DNA of 24,721 nucleotides from contig JAJJLU010000050.1 in assembly GCA_023807065.1 (NCBI GenBank), positions 1 through 24,721 on the forward strand, read 5' to 3'. This document shows, piece by piece, positions 9,552 to 18,849 of the stretch (position 1 is its first letter; every line of letters starts with the position of its first letter). The translations under genes and the position numbers were made by a program. The DNA is from Isotricha intestinalis. Its lineage: Eukaryota > Ciliophora > Litostomatea > Vestibuliferida > Isotrichidae. A model generated the notes under the pieces. That model was not told the DNA's origin, ran no database searches, and worked only from the letters and a program-made list of their open reading frames with translations.

Positions 9552-10544
9552 ATGTTTAAAAAACCAAATAATTATTACAAATCATATACAATATCATCAA
9601 ATCAATATATAACATATAGTAAATCAAACTATTATTCAAATTTTCCCTCAACAAAAAAAAAATGTTCAAAGAAAAGAATAAATTCAAATAATTATAATTC
9701 AAAAAAATCAAATTTCAAAAAGCAATATTCAAATTACAATTGGAATAATTCAAAAGAAAATGATAAAAATTACATAAATATATCAAAAAATGAAAATGAT
9801 TATTCAATATATTCTACAAATAATGAAATGAATTATGAAGAAGAATATAAAGAAAAGAAAAATAATTATCCAAATAAAAAAAAAGAATCTATTGATAATA
9901 CAGATGAATCTACTTTTTGTCTTAGTTATGGAAGTTTTAATGAAAATGAAAATAATGAAAATAATAATTTTGAATGTTTAATTAAAGAAAATCAAAATTT
10001 AAATTTAAATAATGATGAAATTTTCTTTGAAATAAATAAAAAAAATTCACAAGATTTTGAAAATAATAATAAAGATTTAAATATTCTATTAAATAATAAT
10101 TCAAATGAAATGTTAATTAACAAAGAATCTAATGATTATATATCTTTAAAAAATTTAAATTTAAACCGGGAAAGTTCAAATATATTTAATTTAAATAATA
10201 AAATAAATAATAAAAAAACATCAAATAAATATAATAAATTCAATATTCAAAATAATACTATTTTTCAAACTCAAAATCCTATTTTTGAAAATACTGAAAT
10301 ACTAAATGTTAATGTTAAAATATCAAAAGATAAAATTGCAATATTTAAATTAAGAAGATATGATGATTTATTTAATACTGTTAAATTATTTTGTGAAATA
10401 AATGAAATAAAAGAAGAATTAATTAAACCAATTATTATTAAATCTTTAGAAGCAATGAATAATGTTTATAAAATTTATAATTGGAAATTAAATTCAAATA
10501 ATATTAATCATTTAAATTTTATTTCTAATCAAAATCAAATTTAA
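9552..10544 (+). CDS. Asn/Lys-rich protein with C-terminal strand-helix module
   Basis: This is a 330-residue protein with its ATG directly after an A-rich leader. The first 240 residues are low-complexity (Asn, Ser, Lys, Tyr and Glu) and probably disordered. The last 80 residues look folded: two predicted strands (LNVNVKISKDKIAIFKL), a Asp-Asp turn, then helices (LFNTVKLFCEINEIKEELIKP and a following IIIKSLEAMNNVYKIYN). The 390-residue protein at 22629-23801 ends with a module of the same order and spacing, so the two probably belong to one family. I do not recognise it by name; a small ubiquitin-like or interaction domain is a guess. Stop is TAA. Confidence 0.8.
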   Translation: MFKKPNNYYKSYTISSNQYITYSKSNYYSNFPSTKKKCSKKRINSNNYNSKKSNFKKQYSNYNWNNSKENDKNYINISKNENDYSIYSTNNEMNYEEEYKEKKNNYPNKKKESIDNTDESTFCLSYGSFNENENNENNNFECLIKENQNLNLNNDEIFFEINKKNSQDFENNNKDLNILLNNNSNEMLINKESNDYISLKNLNLNRESSNIFNLNNKINNKKTSNKYNKFNIQNNTIFQTQNPIFENTEILNVNVKISKDKIAIFKLRRYDDLFNTVKLFCEINEIKEELIKPIIIKSLEAMNNVYKIYNWKLNSNNINHLNFISNQNQI

Positions 10545-10713
10545 AAAAAATGGGAAAAACAATAATAAAATAAAATAAAAATCTTTCATTATATATGAAA
10601 GTAATGTTTATAAATAGATAAAATCGAATAATTTAATATAAATGTAAATACTAATTAAATATAAGAAAATTTTCATTTTTTTCATTTTCTTTTTTTTAAA
10701 AAATTAAAAAAAA

Positions 10714-11235
10714 ATGAAATATAATAATTTTCAAATAAATATAATCTTAATAATAAGATTATTAAAATTAATAAATTCTCAAAATAAGGATTTTCAAATA
10801 ATATGTGGATTAGAAAAATGTGATTTAAAAGGTGGAAAATGTTCAATCAATTTAAATTGTACTTGTAATAAAGGTTATGATACATTTTATAAATATAATG
10901 ATTTAAAATGTAATTATAAAAAAATTTCTAAATTTAAAGCTGGAATTTTAGAATTTTTTTTTGGGTTTGGAATAGGACATTTTTACTCATTAAGATATAA
11001 TTTTGCTGAATTTAAATTAAGTTTATATTTATTTCTTATTTTATGTTGTTTTTTTTCTATTTATCAAATTAAAGAAATCTTCAATGAAAATGAAGCCAAT
11101 GATTATCCTAAAACTTCTATTTGTGTTTTATTTTCTATTGGTTTATTCATTTTTTTATTAATTTGGCAATTTATTGATTGTCTTTTATTTTTTTTTGGAT
11201 TTTATTTAGATGGTAATAATATTAAAATGAATTAA
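10714..11235 (+). CDS. Secreted EGF-like / TM2-domain membrane protein
   Basis: This is a 173-residue protein. A signal peptide (residues 1-22) is followed by a short Cys-rich EGF-like segment with cysteines at 31, 36, 43, 49, 51 and 66 (NCTCNKGYD is typical). After KISKFKAGILEFF comes a TM2-like domain: FGFGIGHFYSLRYNFAEFKL at about 83-102, then hydrophobic segments, ending with IWQFIDCLLFFFGFYLDGNN near 150-169. The GxGIGHFY, W..(I)D and DGN elements are TM2 hallmarks, though the first is degenerate. Cys-rich-plus-TM2 proteins are common in ciliates and other protists; their function is largely unknown. It follows the 9552 gene on the same strand, 169 bp downstream. Stop is TAA. Confidence 0.75.
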   Translation: MKYNNFQINIILIIRLLKLINSQNKDFQIICGLEKCDLKGGKCSINLNCTCNKGYDTFYKYNDLKCNYKKISKFKAGILEFFFGFGIGHFYSLRYNFAEFKLSLYLFLILCCFFSIYQIKEIFNENEANDYPKTSICVLFSIGLFIFLLIWQFIDCLLFFFGFYLDGNNIKMN

Positions 11236-11957
11236 ATTTAAAATATATATTTATTATATTATTTAAAAAAATTAATTGTTATTGTAAAGCCTAATTTTCT
11301 TTTTAATTAAAAATAAATTAAATAATAGAAATTATGAATTTAATTGTTGATAAAAATATATAATTGATTTAAAAGTATTTTTTACTTTTTTAATAATCAT
11401 AATGAATATTGTTTTATAGATTTTAAACAAAAATTTACATTTTTTGGAGGAAAAACATTTAGGAAGGTAATAAAGATATGAAACCATGATTTTATATCCC
11501 TTTTAATTACCAAAAAGATCAAACAATAATAAAATATTCATATTTTTTAACGATAATAGAGAGTGTGAAGAGGATTTTTAATTTTTAATTTTTTCAAAAA
11601 ATTTCTTAGAGATTTCAATTTATGTATCATATACAATTTATAAAAGAAATATATACAACAAAGAAAGAAAAAGATAAAATATTACTAGAATTTAAAATTT
11701 TTATACACTTTTATATACTTTTAACAATAATTATAATTTTTTATCAACTCTTTATAATTATTTATATTTTTATATTCTAAATCTAATCACCATATTATTT
11801 ACTTTCTTTTTTTCATTTATATAATCTTTTATTATCTCTTTTCTTTTTCTTCTATTAAATCTTTTTTTATATTTATTATAAAAATTCCTTCACTGTTTTT
11901 TAAATTTTATATTCTATTAATGTATTAGTATAATATTTTTAATATTCTTATTTTGGA
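11236..11957. other. Gap with no intact gene; hairpin and coding-like traces
   Basis: Downstream of the TM2 gene there is no open frame of note. The minus strand continues the frame of the broken small gene at 11958-12213 with coding-like stretches (for example SEGIFIINIKKDLIEEKEK) broken by TAA and TGA, but the support is weak. An extended hairpin lies at 11466-11511. Confidence 0.4.
11466..11511. other. Extended imperfect hairpin
   Basis: GGTAAT (11466-11471) pairs with ATTACC (11506-11511). Inside, GATATGAAA pairs with TTTTATATC, eight Watson-Crick pairs plus one G-T, around the loop CCATGA. The two stems are joined through a small AAA/CCTTTTA internal loop. It could be part of a structured RNA or chance pairing in AT-rich DNA. 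No known RNA family is recognised. Confidence 0.3.
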
Positions 11958-12213
11958 TTAACTAATAATATAAATATTAGTTTCAGAACCATATTCAGTA
12001 GAATAAGGTGCTCCACTCCCTCCCATATCAGTTCTATAAAATCCTGGTTATTTTATTATAAGTATTAATATATTCAGTATAATTATTTGAACTTTAAACT
12101 AATTTTTTTTTATTCCTTTTTATTTCATTATGATTTTTATTAATTGTTCTTTTAAATAAACCTAAAAAAGAAGTTTTGTTTTGATTAAATGAAAAAGTAA
12201 TATTTAATTTCAT
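11958..12213 (-). pseudogene. Broken small gene (frameshift and stop)
   Basis: From the ATG at 12213 a coding-like frame runs 39 codons (MKLNITFSFNQNKTSFLGLF...), meets a TAA at 12094-12096, and continues in the same frame with SSNNYTEYINTYNK. The coding signal then moves by one base at the A-run 12051-12054 and meets another TAA at 12048-12050. It ends as an unmistakably coding stretch (PGFYRTDMGGSGAPYSTEYG, 11958-12047) that closes at TAA. That last stretch is GC-rich for this chromosome and nearly all its codons end in A or T. No GT-AG intron of the local size repairs the frame. It is probably a decayed gene of about 85 codons. Readthrough plus frameshifting is the alternative. The family is unknown. 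Confidence 0.45.
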
Positions 12214-12345
12214 TTATTTGAAAATTAAATAAATATTATATTATTATATTAATTTTTTTTTTGATATTAATTTAGATTCCTAAATTATTCTATGATAAAT
12301 ATTTTATTATTTTTAAAATTAGAAAAAACAAACTTATTGTTTTTA

Positions 12346-12470
12346 TTTAAATAAAACTCAAAACCATATTATATAAATTTCAATTTCTAAAAGAATTAAA
12401 TATGAAAAAGATTTCTTTTGGAAAAGAAAATTATCAATATTCAAAACACTTTTTCATAAATTTCTTATAA
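12346..12470 (+). pseudogene. Short coding-like fragment
   Basis: A clean frame of about 39 codons with coding-like codon use ends at a TAA near 12470 and includes LKELNMKKISFGKENYQYSK. The same frame continues beyond it with further short clean runs separated by TAA and TGA. It is too short and too AT-rich to call a gene, and is noted as a possible relic. Confidence 0.2.
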
Positions 12471-12878
12471 TCATATTAAATAAATCCATTTTAAAATTTC
12501 AGGAAATTAGATTAAATTATTTTTTTTTATTTTTTCAATATTATTTTTCAGGTTAAACAACATTTATTACAATAATAATGTAATCTATTATTGAATTTAT
12601 CAGTTCTAATTTTTTATATTTATAATCATATATTACTAAAGAAATGTCTATAAATCTGAAAAAACGATTAAAATTTTTTTATTTTTTTATATAAATTCAA
12701 AAAAGTATTAAGAATTAAAATTTACTTTTTTGATAATAATTATACATAATATAAATAAATATTTGAATATTTTTTATAATTTTTTTAAAAAAAATATTTA
12801 TTTACAATCAATTAATCAATATATGAAAAAACAAATTAATTTTATATTACCTATGAATAATCATTTAATATTTATTAT

Positions 12879-13355
12879 TTATTCTTTTCCTTTATTTTGA
12901 TTGACATGATTATCATTTTTATCTTTTTCATTATTTTTATTATTAATATCTAAATTAAAAGCATTAACAATATTATCAGCAATATCACTTATATTTTCTT
13001 CTTTTTTATTTAGTAAATTTAATTTCTGATTAAATTTATCATAAGATTTATATTTAAAATCATATTTATTAGAATAAGAATTTCTTGAAAAATTATTATT
13101 TTTAATTAAAGACTTATCTAAAAAAGATTTAAATTTTTTAATTTTAAAATTTACCAAATTGATTTTTTGTTTTGTTTCAAAATAAGCAATATCAGAAAAA
13201 TCATTAATATTTATATTTAGACTAAAATTATTTTGATTAGTATTTAAAGGAATAAAACCAAAAGATTTTTTCATATTTAAAGCTTTCTTATATGTATTAT
13301 TGTTTCTTGTTGAATAAAACTTTTGATTATTATTAAAAGTATTGTTATTTAACAT
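12879..13355 (-). CDS. Basic Asn-rich protein with YFETxQKI motif
   Basis: This is a 158-residue protein with its ATG at 13355 after a T/A-rich leader. It is hydrophilic with no membrane segment, and rich in Asn, Lys, Phe and Ser. Residues 54-65 read SDIAYFETKQKI, and the neighbouring upstream gene (13467-14858) carries VATSYFETSQKI at a similar distance from its N terminus. A C-terminal EENISDIADNIVNAFNLDI segment may form a helix. No family is recognised. The 111-bp spacer to the upstream gene and the shared motif suggest the two arose by tandem duplication and divergence, or both carry one short targeting motif. Stop is TAA. Confidence 0.65.
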   Translation of the reverse strand: MLNNNTFNNNQKFYSTRNNNTYKKALNMKKSFGFIPLNTNQNNFSLNININDFSDIAYFETKQKINLVNFKIKKFKSFLDKSLIKNNNFSRNSYSNKYDFKYKSYDKFNQKLNLLNKKEENISDIADNIVNAFNLDINNKNNEKDKNDNHVNQNKGKE

Positions 13356-13466
13356 TTTTTTAAATTATATTTAATTAAAAATACAGAATTAAAATTATTT
13401 ATATTTTTTATTATAAATATTTTTGTTTTTTTAAAAATGGTTTTTAAATAAATAATTATTTTCACA

Positions 13467-14858
13467 TCATTTATTTTTAACTTTAAAGTTTGCATTGTCA
13501 AAAAGTTTATTAAATTTTTTTGAAAAATTATTATATTTATTATTATTTTTAATAGAAAAAATACTTAAAGATTCTTTTTCTATTTTTTCAAAAGGTAATT
13601 TTTTAACTATTGAATTTAAATCATCAAAATTATCATATTCAGAAAATTTTTTTTCATCTAATAAATAACTTTGAATAGAAATAACATTTTTAATATTTTC
13701 AAAAGAATTTTCATAATTAAAATCTAAAGAATCGTTATTTTTAATTATGGAATTTTTTTTATAATGTTCTTCAATTAAAGTTAATTTTATTTTTGAATTT
13801 TTATTTAATTTAACATCTTTTTTTTCAAATTTCTTTTCTAAATTTTCATTCGAACTTGTTTCAGTTCTTGAAGTTGTTATTGCAGTTGATTTATTATTTG
13901 AATTTTTATTAATTAAATTTATTTTATTATTAAAACTAATATTTGATTTATTCATTATTATATTTTGTTTTGTTATTTCTATTTCTTTTATATTTTCTTT
14001 TGGTTTAAAGTCTTTTTTTTTTCTTATGAAAAATTGTTTTAATATTTTTTTCTTTTTCTCTATTTCTTGATTTTTTATTATTTTTTTATTATTTTTCTCT
14101 AAGGATTTTTCTTTTTTATAATCTAATTCTTTTTTATTTACTTGAATACATAAATAATTATTTGAAAAAGTTAAATTTTTTTTTACTGTTTTTTTATTAT
14201 AATTATTATTAATATTATTATTATAATTATTATTAATATATTTTTTTTCTTTATTTTTTCCAACTGAACTATTATAACAATTATTAACAATAATAGCAAT
14301 TGTTTTTTTCATATTTTTTCTAATTTGTCTTAAAGTTTTATTTTCATTTTTTTTTCCATTGTTATAATCTTTACTTAAATTATTATTTGTAATTGATTTC
14401 AAATGTTTATAAGAAATCATTTCATCTTTTATTATTAAAGTATTATTTTTATTTTTAATTCTTGAAGTATTTAAATTAGAATTATTTTTTAAACTAAAAG
14501 AATTGATTTTATCTTTATTATTATTTAAACTAGTAACTTTAATTACTTGTTTTTTATTTTCTAAATTAGAATTTCCAATAGAAACATTAAAAGTATTGTT
14601 ATAATGATTTTTAGTATATTTTAATTTATTAATTTTAGGTTTTGAATTATTTTTTAAAGAAGTATTTTTCTTTTCTTTATATAACTTTTGAATTTTTTGG
14701 CTTGTTTCAAAATATGAAGTTGCTACTTTATTTAATTTTCCTTTTATAAAAATTGTTTCTGTTCCTGTTATTATACTTATTGGAATTGATTTTTTAATTC
14801 TTGGTTGCATTATATTATTACTTTTAGAATTTTCATGATGATTTATCGATGAATTCAT
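13467..14858 (-). CDS. Basic low-complexity protein with YFETxQKI motif
   Basis: This is a 463-residue, very Lys/Asn-rich protein starting at the ATG at 14858. The N-terminal 60 residues are the least repetitive and include IPISIITGTETIFIKGKLNK followed by VATSYFETSQKI (45-56), a motif repeated in the next gene downstream. The middle contains basic helical stretches (QIRKNMKKTIAIIVNN and QEIEKKKKILKQFFIRKK) and long disordered linkers; an acidic/hydrophobic segment near 395-440 follows. There is no membrane segment. Its function is unknown; the composition fits a cytoskeleton- or nucleic-acid-binding protein, but that is only a guess. Stop is TGA, with no further stop for about a dozen codons. 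Confidence 0.7.
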   Translation of the reverse strand: MNSSINHHENSKSNNIMQPRIKKSIPISIITGTETIFIKGKLNKVATSYFETSQKIQKLYKEKKNTSLKNNSKPKINKLKYTKNHYNNTFNVSIGNSNLENKKQVIKVTSLNNNKDKINSFSLKNNSNLNTSRIKNKNNTLIIKDEMISYKHLKSITNNNLSKDYNNGKKNENKTLRQIRKNMKKTIAIIVNNCYNSSVGKNKEKKYINNNYNNNINNNYNKKTVKKNLTFSNNYLCIQVNKKELDYKKEKSLEKNNKKIIKNQEIEKKKKILKQFFIRKKKDFKPKENIKEIEITKQNIIMNKSNISFNNKINLINKNSNNKSTAITTSRTETSSNENLEKKFEKKDVKLNKNSKIKLTLIEEHYKKNSIIKNNDSLDFNYENSFENIKNVISIQSYLLDEKKFSEYDNFDDLNSIVKKLPFEKIEKESLSIFSIKNNNKYNNFSKKFNKLFDNANFKVKNK

Positions 14859-15470
14859 TTCTGAACAAGAATAAATAAAATTAATTTTTTTTAATTAATT
14901 TTAATATATATTTTTTTTTTTGATGATTATTTAATTTAATTAAAAATTATTGATGAAAACTGTTTTTTTTTTTGGAAGTTTATATTTTATTTTGTTTTCA
15001 CCGTCATTTAAAATGGGATGTAATTTTTCAAAAGAATAATAAAAAATGTGATTATATTATTAATAATAATTGATCAATATTAAAAGAAGAGATTATAATT
15101 AAATAATATAGATTCGTGGCTGAAAATATTAAAAGGATTTATTTATTAAAAGCTTTGAAGAAGAAATTAATTAAGAAATAATGAAATTTTTTTCAAATAT
15201 AACAATTGATAATAATGTTAAAAAAATTTCAATAAAAGAAAAGGATGTTTTAATAGTTTATTATTTAAAAACAAAGAAAATATAAAACATAACCTATGAT
15301 TTCTTTAATTTAAATAATTATTGTATTGATATCAAATAAATTGAATTGTTTAAGTATTATATAAATGTTTATATTAATAAAGATAAATAAAAATTTATAT
15401 TTTGGATTTTTTTACAATTATTATTTTTCTTATTATATTCACAAAATGAAAAAGTATACAATTATAAAAT
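14859..15470. other. Gap with a possible relic reading frame
   Basis: The first 150 bp are T-rich upstream DNA of the 463-residue gene. From 15013 the plus strand shows coding-like but stop-ridden sequence, listed separately. Nothing else is supported. Confidence 0.4.
15013..15390 (+). pseudogene. Possible decayed gene starting MGCNFSK
   Basis: An ATG at 15013 opens MGCNFSKE, a classic N-myristoylation/palmitoylation start. Two plus-strand frames then look partly coding: one reads KNNKKCDYIINNN and YRFVAENIKRIYLLKALKKK, the other FEEEIN then MKFFSNITIDNNVKKISIKE and KDVLIVYYLKTKKI. Both contain TAA, TAG and TGA, so no intact product is possible under the standard code without several repairs. 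The stop frequency is close to random expectation for such AT-rich DNA, so this may be chance. A decayed lipid-anchored protein gene is the tentative reading. Confidence 0.25.
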
Positions 15471-15871
15471 TTAGTTATTACTTATTTCTTCTTTACCATT
15501 AAAAGATACTTTTAAATTTTTTTTAACTGATTTTTTAGAAGGAATAACTAATTTCTTATATAATTCTTCTCCTTTTTTACCATAAATTTGTCTATAAACT
15601 AATTAAATTAAAAATATTATATATTACTTCTTTTAATATTTTTATCTTTTTCTTGAGAATTATTTTGATTTAGATAAGTATTATATTTTGTAACAAGAAA
15701 TAATTTTTTCTCTTCATTCGATAACAATTCGTATTTTATATAATCTTCTTCATGAGGTGAATTTTTCCAACAAATTTTAATTAATTTTGAAAGGAAAATT
15801 AACATTATTATAATACAAATCCATTTAAATTCAATTGAAAGTTTCATTAAACTTATTTCATTATTATCCAT
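15471..15871 (-). CDS. Small single-span membrane protein with a 29-nt intron
   Basis: The first exon (15628-15871) starts at the ATG at 15871 and the second exon is 15471-15598. Removing the GT-AG intron at 15599-15627 gives 372 nt, or 123 residues, and replaces a premature stop with a clearly coding tail (IYRQIYGKKGEELYKKLVIP). Residues about 17-34 (KWICIIIMLIFLSKLIKI) form one membrane segment; the rest is a charged, Lys-rich tail likely in the cytosol, with DYIKYELLSNEEKKLFL predicted helical. There is no signal-peptide cleavage site, so it is probably a signal-anchored protein. No family is recognised. Stop is TAA. Confidence 0.65.
15599..15627 (-). other. Intron, 29 nt, GT-AG
   Basis: On the minus strand it begins GTAATATATA and ends TTTAATTAG. 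It includes the stop that would truncate the first exon. Its removal keeps the frame, interrupting an Ile codon after the first base, and adds 42 residues with coding-like codon use. Confidence 0.7.
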
Positions 15872-16690
15872 AATTTTTTTTTATTAATTATAAAAATACT
15901 AAAAATAGTGCTTTTTATATATTATTATTTATACTTAATAAGATTATTTAATGATGTGAGATTTATAATATTATTTTTTATATTTAATTTGCTATAAATC
16001 ATCCTATTCATTTCAATTCTTGAATGATAATATTTTTTAAAATATAATTCATTTAATCTTTTATTTTTTTATATTTTTCTTTTATGAAAAAATATCTTTA
16101 TTAAATCATTCCTTTCTTAATCATTATATTTTTTTTAATTTATAAAATAAATTGAATGTTTATAATAAAGTTTTATTTTTGTATTCCCCTTTATTTCCAT
16201 TTAATTGGGATTTATTTAATTTTTTTCATTTTGAAATAAAGGAATTTAGATATTTTTCTTTAATAATTTAAAAAATAAAGATTATAAAAGTGAATTATTT
16301 TTTTATTATTAATTTGGCTTCTTTTAATAAATAAAATCTTTTAAAAAATTCTATTTCATCTTTCCCAAATTTCTCTTGATTTACCATCAAATATTAATTA
16401 ATCCATTTATATATTCATTCAATTGTTTTGGTAGTTATATTATATTTTGAAAAATATTTATTTATTGTTTTATTATTTGATAAGTTAAATTACTTTCAAA
16501 AAGCTCAATTTTATAATTATTTTAAAAAAACGTTTTTCTTTTGAAAATATTTTTTTAAATTATTTAATTATTCTTTTTTATAATTATTAATAGAATTAGA
16601 ATACTTATTACTTGATCTTTCTATTCACCAAAAAGAATAATTTAAATAAAAAAAATTTTAAAATAATTTTAAATAAAAGAAATTTAATTT
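15872..16690. other. Gap with weak minus-strand coding traces
   Basis: The part next to 15871 is plain AT-rich upstream DNA. Between about 16295 and 16626 one minus-strand frame reads like protein (NKTINKYFSKYNITTKTIE, YLMVNQEKFGKDEIEFFKRF) but carries TAA seven times and TGA three times over about 103 codons, with no ATG at a sensible place. This could be a gene relic or chance. No RNA gene is seen. Confidence 0.35.
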
Positions 16691-17626
16691 TTAAAAATAC
16701 TCAAATTGTAATAATTGATTAGCAAAAAATTCTAAATTTAAATGTTCAATAGATTCAATAGAATTATATAGTTTTAGAATTTGAATAATATTATGATAAT
16801 AATTATGAATTTTAGAAAAATAATTTTTGGAAATTAAATCAACAATAGAAGATAAAATTTCTTCTTCGGCTTTTTGAATTTCATTTGTTTTTTCTTCTAA
16901 ATTAAATCTTAAAATATCTTTAGTACTAATATTATTATTTTCTTCAATATAATTTAAAATATGACCAGATAAAAAGTTATTATCATTAAATTCACCTAAA
17001 CAAGAAAATTTATTAGTTAAATCAATTAAAATAGCATGTTCATCATTAAATAAATTATCTTTAAATTTTCCTTTATAAATAAATGAATACTTATCATTTG
17101 TAGTATTTATTTGTTTAAAATATAATCCATCAATTAGTTCATTATCTTTTATATTTCCTAAAAAAGCATCATAAGAATAATTATTTAAAGATTCTTCATA
17201 ATTATTTCTTTTTCTCCAAATAAATAATCCTTTTCCATTTTTAATTCCATTTTCAAATTTACCAAAATAAAATTTTTTGCTATCTTCATATAAATAAAAA
17301 CCATAACCATTCATTTTATTATTATTAAATTCTCCTATATATATTGAATCATTTGTAAAATAATTAATTCCAAATAATTCTCTTTCAAAGTTACTATTTA
17401 AATATCCTAAATATGAGAAATATCCTCTATAATCCATTAAATATTTTGGTAAATTTATATTATATTTTTCATCTGTTTTTTCTGATTCTTCTAATTTTTC
17501 AGTTATTAATTTCAATGTTGTTTTATATTTTTTATCTTCTGAATTATATATTTTATTTTTTGGGTTTTGAAAAAAAATTTTTATTTCTTCTTGAGTTTCT
17601 TTATCTATACTTATTTCTGATTTCAT
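16691..17626 (-). CDS. MORN-repeat protein
   Basis: This is a 311-residue protein with its ATG at 17626. Residues about 94-140 hold two clear MORN repeats (YIGEFNNNKMNGYGFYLYED and YFGKFENGIKNGKGLFIWRK). Weaker MORN-like units follow near residues 150-165 (FLGNIKDNELIDGLYF), 180-195 (YKGKFKDNLFNDEHAIL) and 205-222 (LGEFNDNNFLSGHI), so the central part is probably a continuous MORN beta-sheet. The N-terminal 60 residues are charged and helical, and the C terminus (from about 250) is helical with no MORN signature. MORN proteins bind membranes, phospholipids or partner proteins and are common in cilia, the cell cortex and basal bodies of protists. The specific role cannot be told. Stop is TAA. 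Confidence 0.85.
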   Translation of the reverse strand: MKSEISIDKETQEEIKIFFQNPKNKIYNSEDKKYKTTLKLITEKLEESEKTDEKYNINLPKYLMDYRGYFSYLGYLNSNFERELFGINYFTNDSIYIGEFNNNKMNGYGFYLYEDSKKFYFGKFENGIKNGKGLFIWRKRNNYEESLNNYSYDAFLGNIKDNELIDGLYFKQINTTNDKYSFIYKGKFKDNLFNDEHAILIDLTNKFSCLGEFNDNNFLSGHILNYIEENNNISTKDILRFNLEEKTNEIQKAEEEILSSIVDLISKNYFSKIHNYYHNIIQILKLYNSIESIEHLNLEFFANQLLQFEYF

Positions 17627-17843
17627 TTTTTTTAAAATTTAAATTTTTATATTAATATATATAATATTTTAATAAACTAAACTCCAAAAAAAGAAAATTA
17701 CTCAAACAAAAAAAGAAAAAAAAACATTTATTCAACTTGGATATACCCCTCCTCGAATAAATAATATTTAATTACATACATTCTTCCTTTTCAAATATTT
17801 CTGTGCCTTTTTATAACCACTTAACCTATTTAATTCAATATTT
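17627..17843. other. Upstream spacer of the MORN gene
   Basis: This is A-rich sequence next to the MORN start. Around 17740-17840 the minus strand reads coding-like in the same frame as the OTU-like relic (GTEIFEKEECM and LNIIYSRRGISKLNK, separated by stops), so the relic may extend this far. Confidence 0.35.
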
Positions 17844-18849
17844 TTAATAGTATTCAATACACATAAATAATAAATCAAATTGATAATTATTTTGAAATGA
17901 TAATACTATTAATTTTGTGTCTTCATTAATTTCATTGGTTATTATTTTTGTGGTATTTATCATTTCTATCATATATATACATTACAATCTCTGATTTAAA
18001 AATAAAGGAAGCTACTGACATAGTATAATAAGAACCTGATAGATCTTTACTTTTAATATAATGAAATAAATATCTTGTGTAGTTATTTTTTCATTTCTTT
18101 GAATATATGTTTTTAGATATTGAAATGTTAATTGAATTATTTGAATAATAGCTTGATTTTTGGGAATTACTATTATTATTATTGTTATGAATTAATGAAT
18201 TGTTTCTTGATTGTAATTATATTAACGATGATTTTTTTAATCCTATTTATCTTACTATTTCATTATTTATTTGCCAAAAAATTTCTACTGTTTGCTCGAT
18301 ATTCTTTATTATGTTGTTTTATTCGTAAATCAATGACATTTTCTCTTTGTTGTTATTAGCATCGTTTGAAAAATCATATTCTTCATTAATGATTTTCATT
18401 TTTATTTCTATGTAATTTTTTTTATTTAAATATTCTTGAAATAGTTTATTTATACCTCTTTTTGAATTATGTAAATAGAATATTTTCCAGTTATAAATTA
18501 TTATTTGGAGAAAAATTTTTTTTTGATCAATATTCATTATTTTATTATTACTAAAACTATTTCTAAGATTTTAACTGAAAAATTATGAAATTATTTTGAG
18601 AAGAAAATTTTAAAATTGAACATTGTTTTTAATCAGATTCTTAAACTATAAGAGCAATTGATTTATTTTTAATAACAGAATAACATAATTCTTTACTAAT
18701 ATTAGCATTATTATTTGGAGTAATATTTTGTAATTAATTTTCAACGAATATTTCGAATTATCGGTTATTTCTTTCATTTTTAATTTTGAATCTAATTTCG
18801 AAATTGGGGATAAAGAAATTGATATGTTTTGTAAAAATTTGATTTTTTA
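17844..18849 (-). pseudogene. Probable decayed OTU-like protease gene
   Basis: No single frame is intact, but successive minus-strand frames look coding. They are 18649-18846 (66 clean codons, including ISLSPISKLDSKLKMKEITD), then one base over SKELCYSVIKNKSIALIV, 18319-18537 (MNIDQKKIFLQIIIYNWK..., 72 codons), 17935-18090 (52 codons, including LSGSYYTMSVASFIFKSEIV) and 17847-17981 (including TKLIVLSFQNNYQFDLLF). The last two fit the end of an OTU domain, where a Gly-rich turn and ..A..(I)F...I.VY are followed by a strand and HYD; here the His position would be Gln. No convincing Asp-Gly-Asn-Cys box is seen. TAA, TAG and TGA separate the pieces, and one frame change falls in an A-run. A dead deubiquitinase-like gene is the best reading; the family call is tentative. 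Confidence 0.35.

Noticed and set aside
12879..14858. The two adjacent minus-strand genes as exons of one gene
   Set aside because: Joining them would need an intron of about 100 nt, three times the two supported introns, and each has its own ATG and stop.
18132..18359. Plus-strand 75-codon frame rich in Leu/Phe/Tyr
   Set aside because: It is the complement of the Asn/Lys-rich minus-strand OTU-like relic; hydrophobic antisense frames of this kind are found opposite most genes here.
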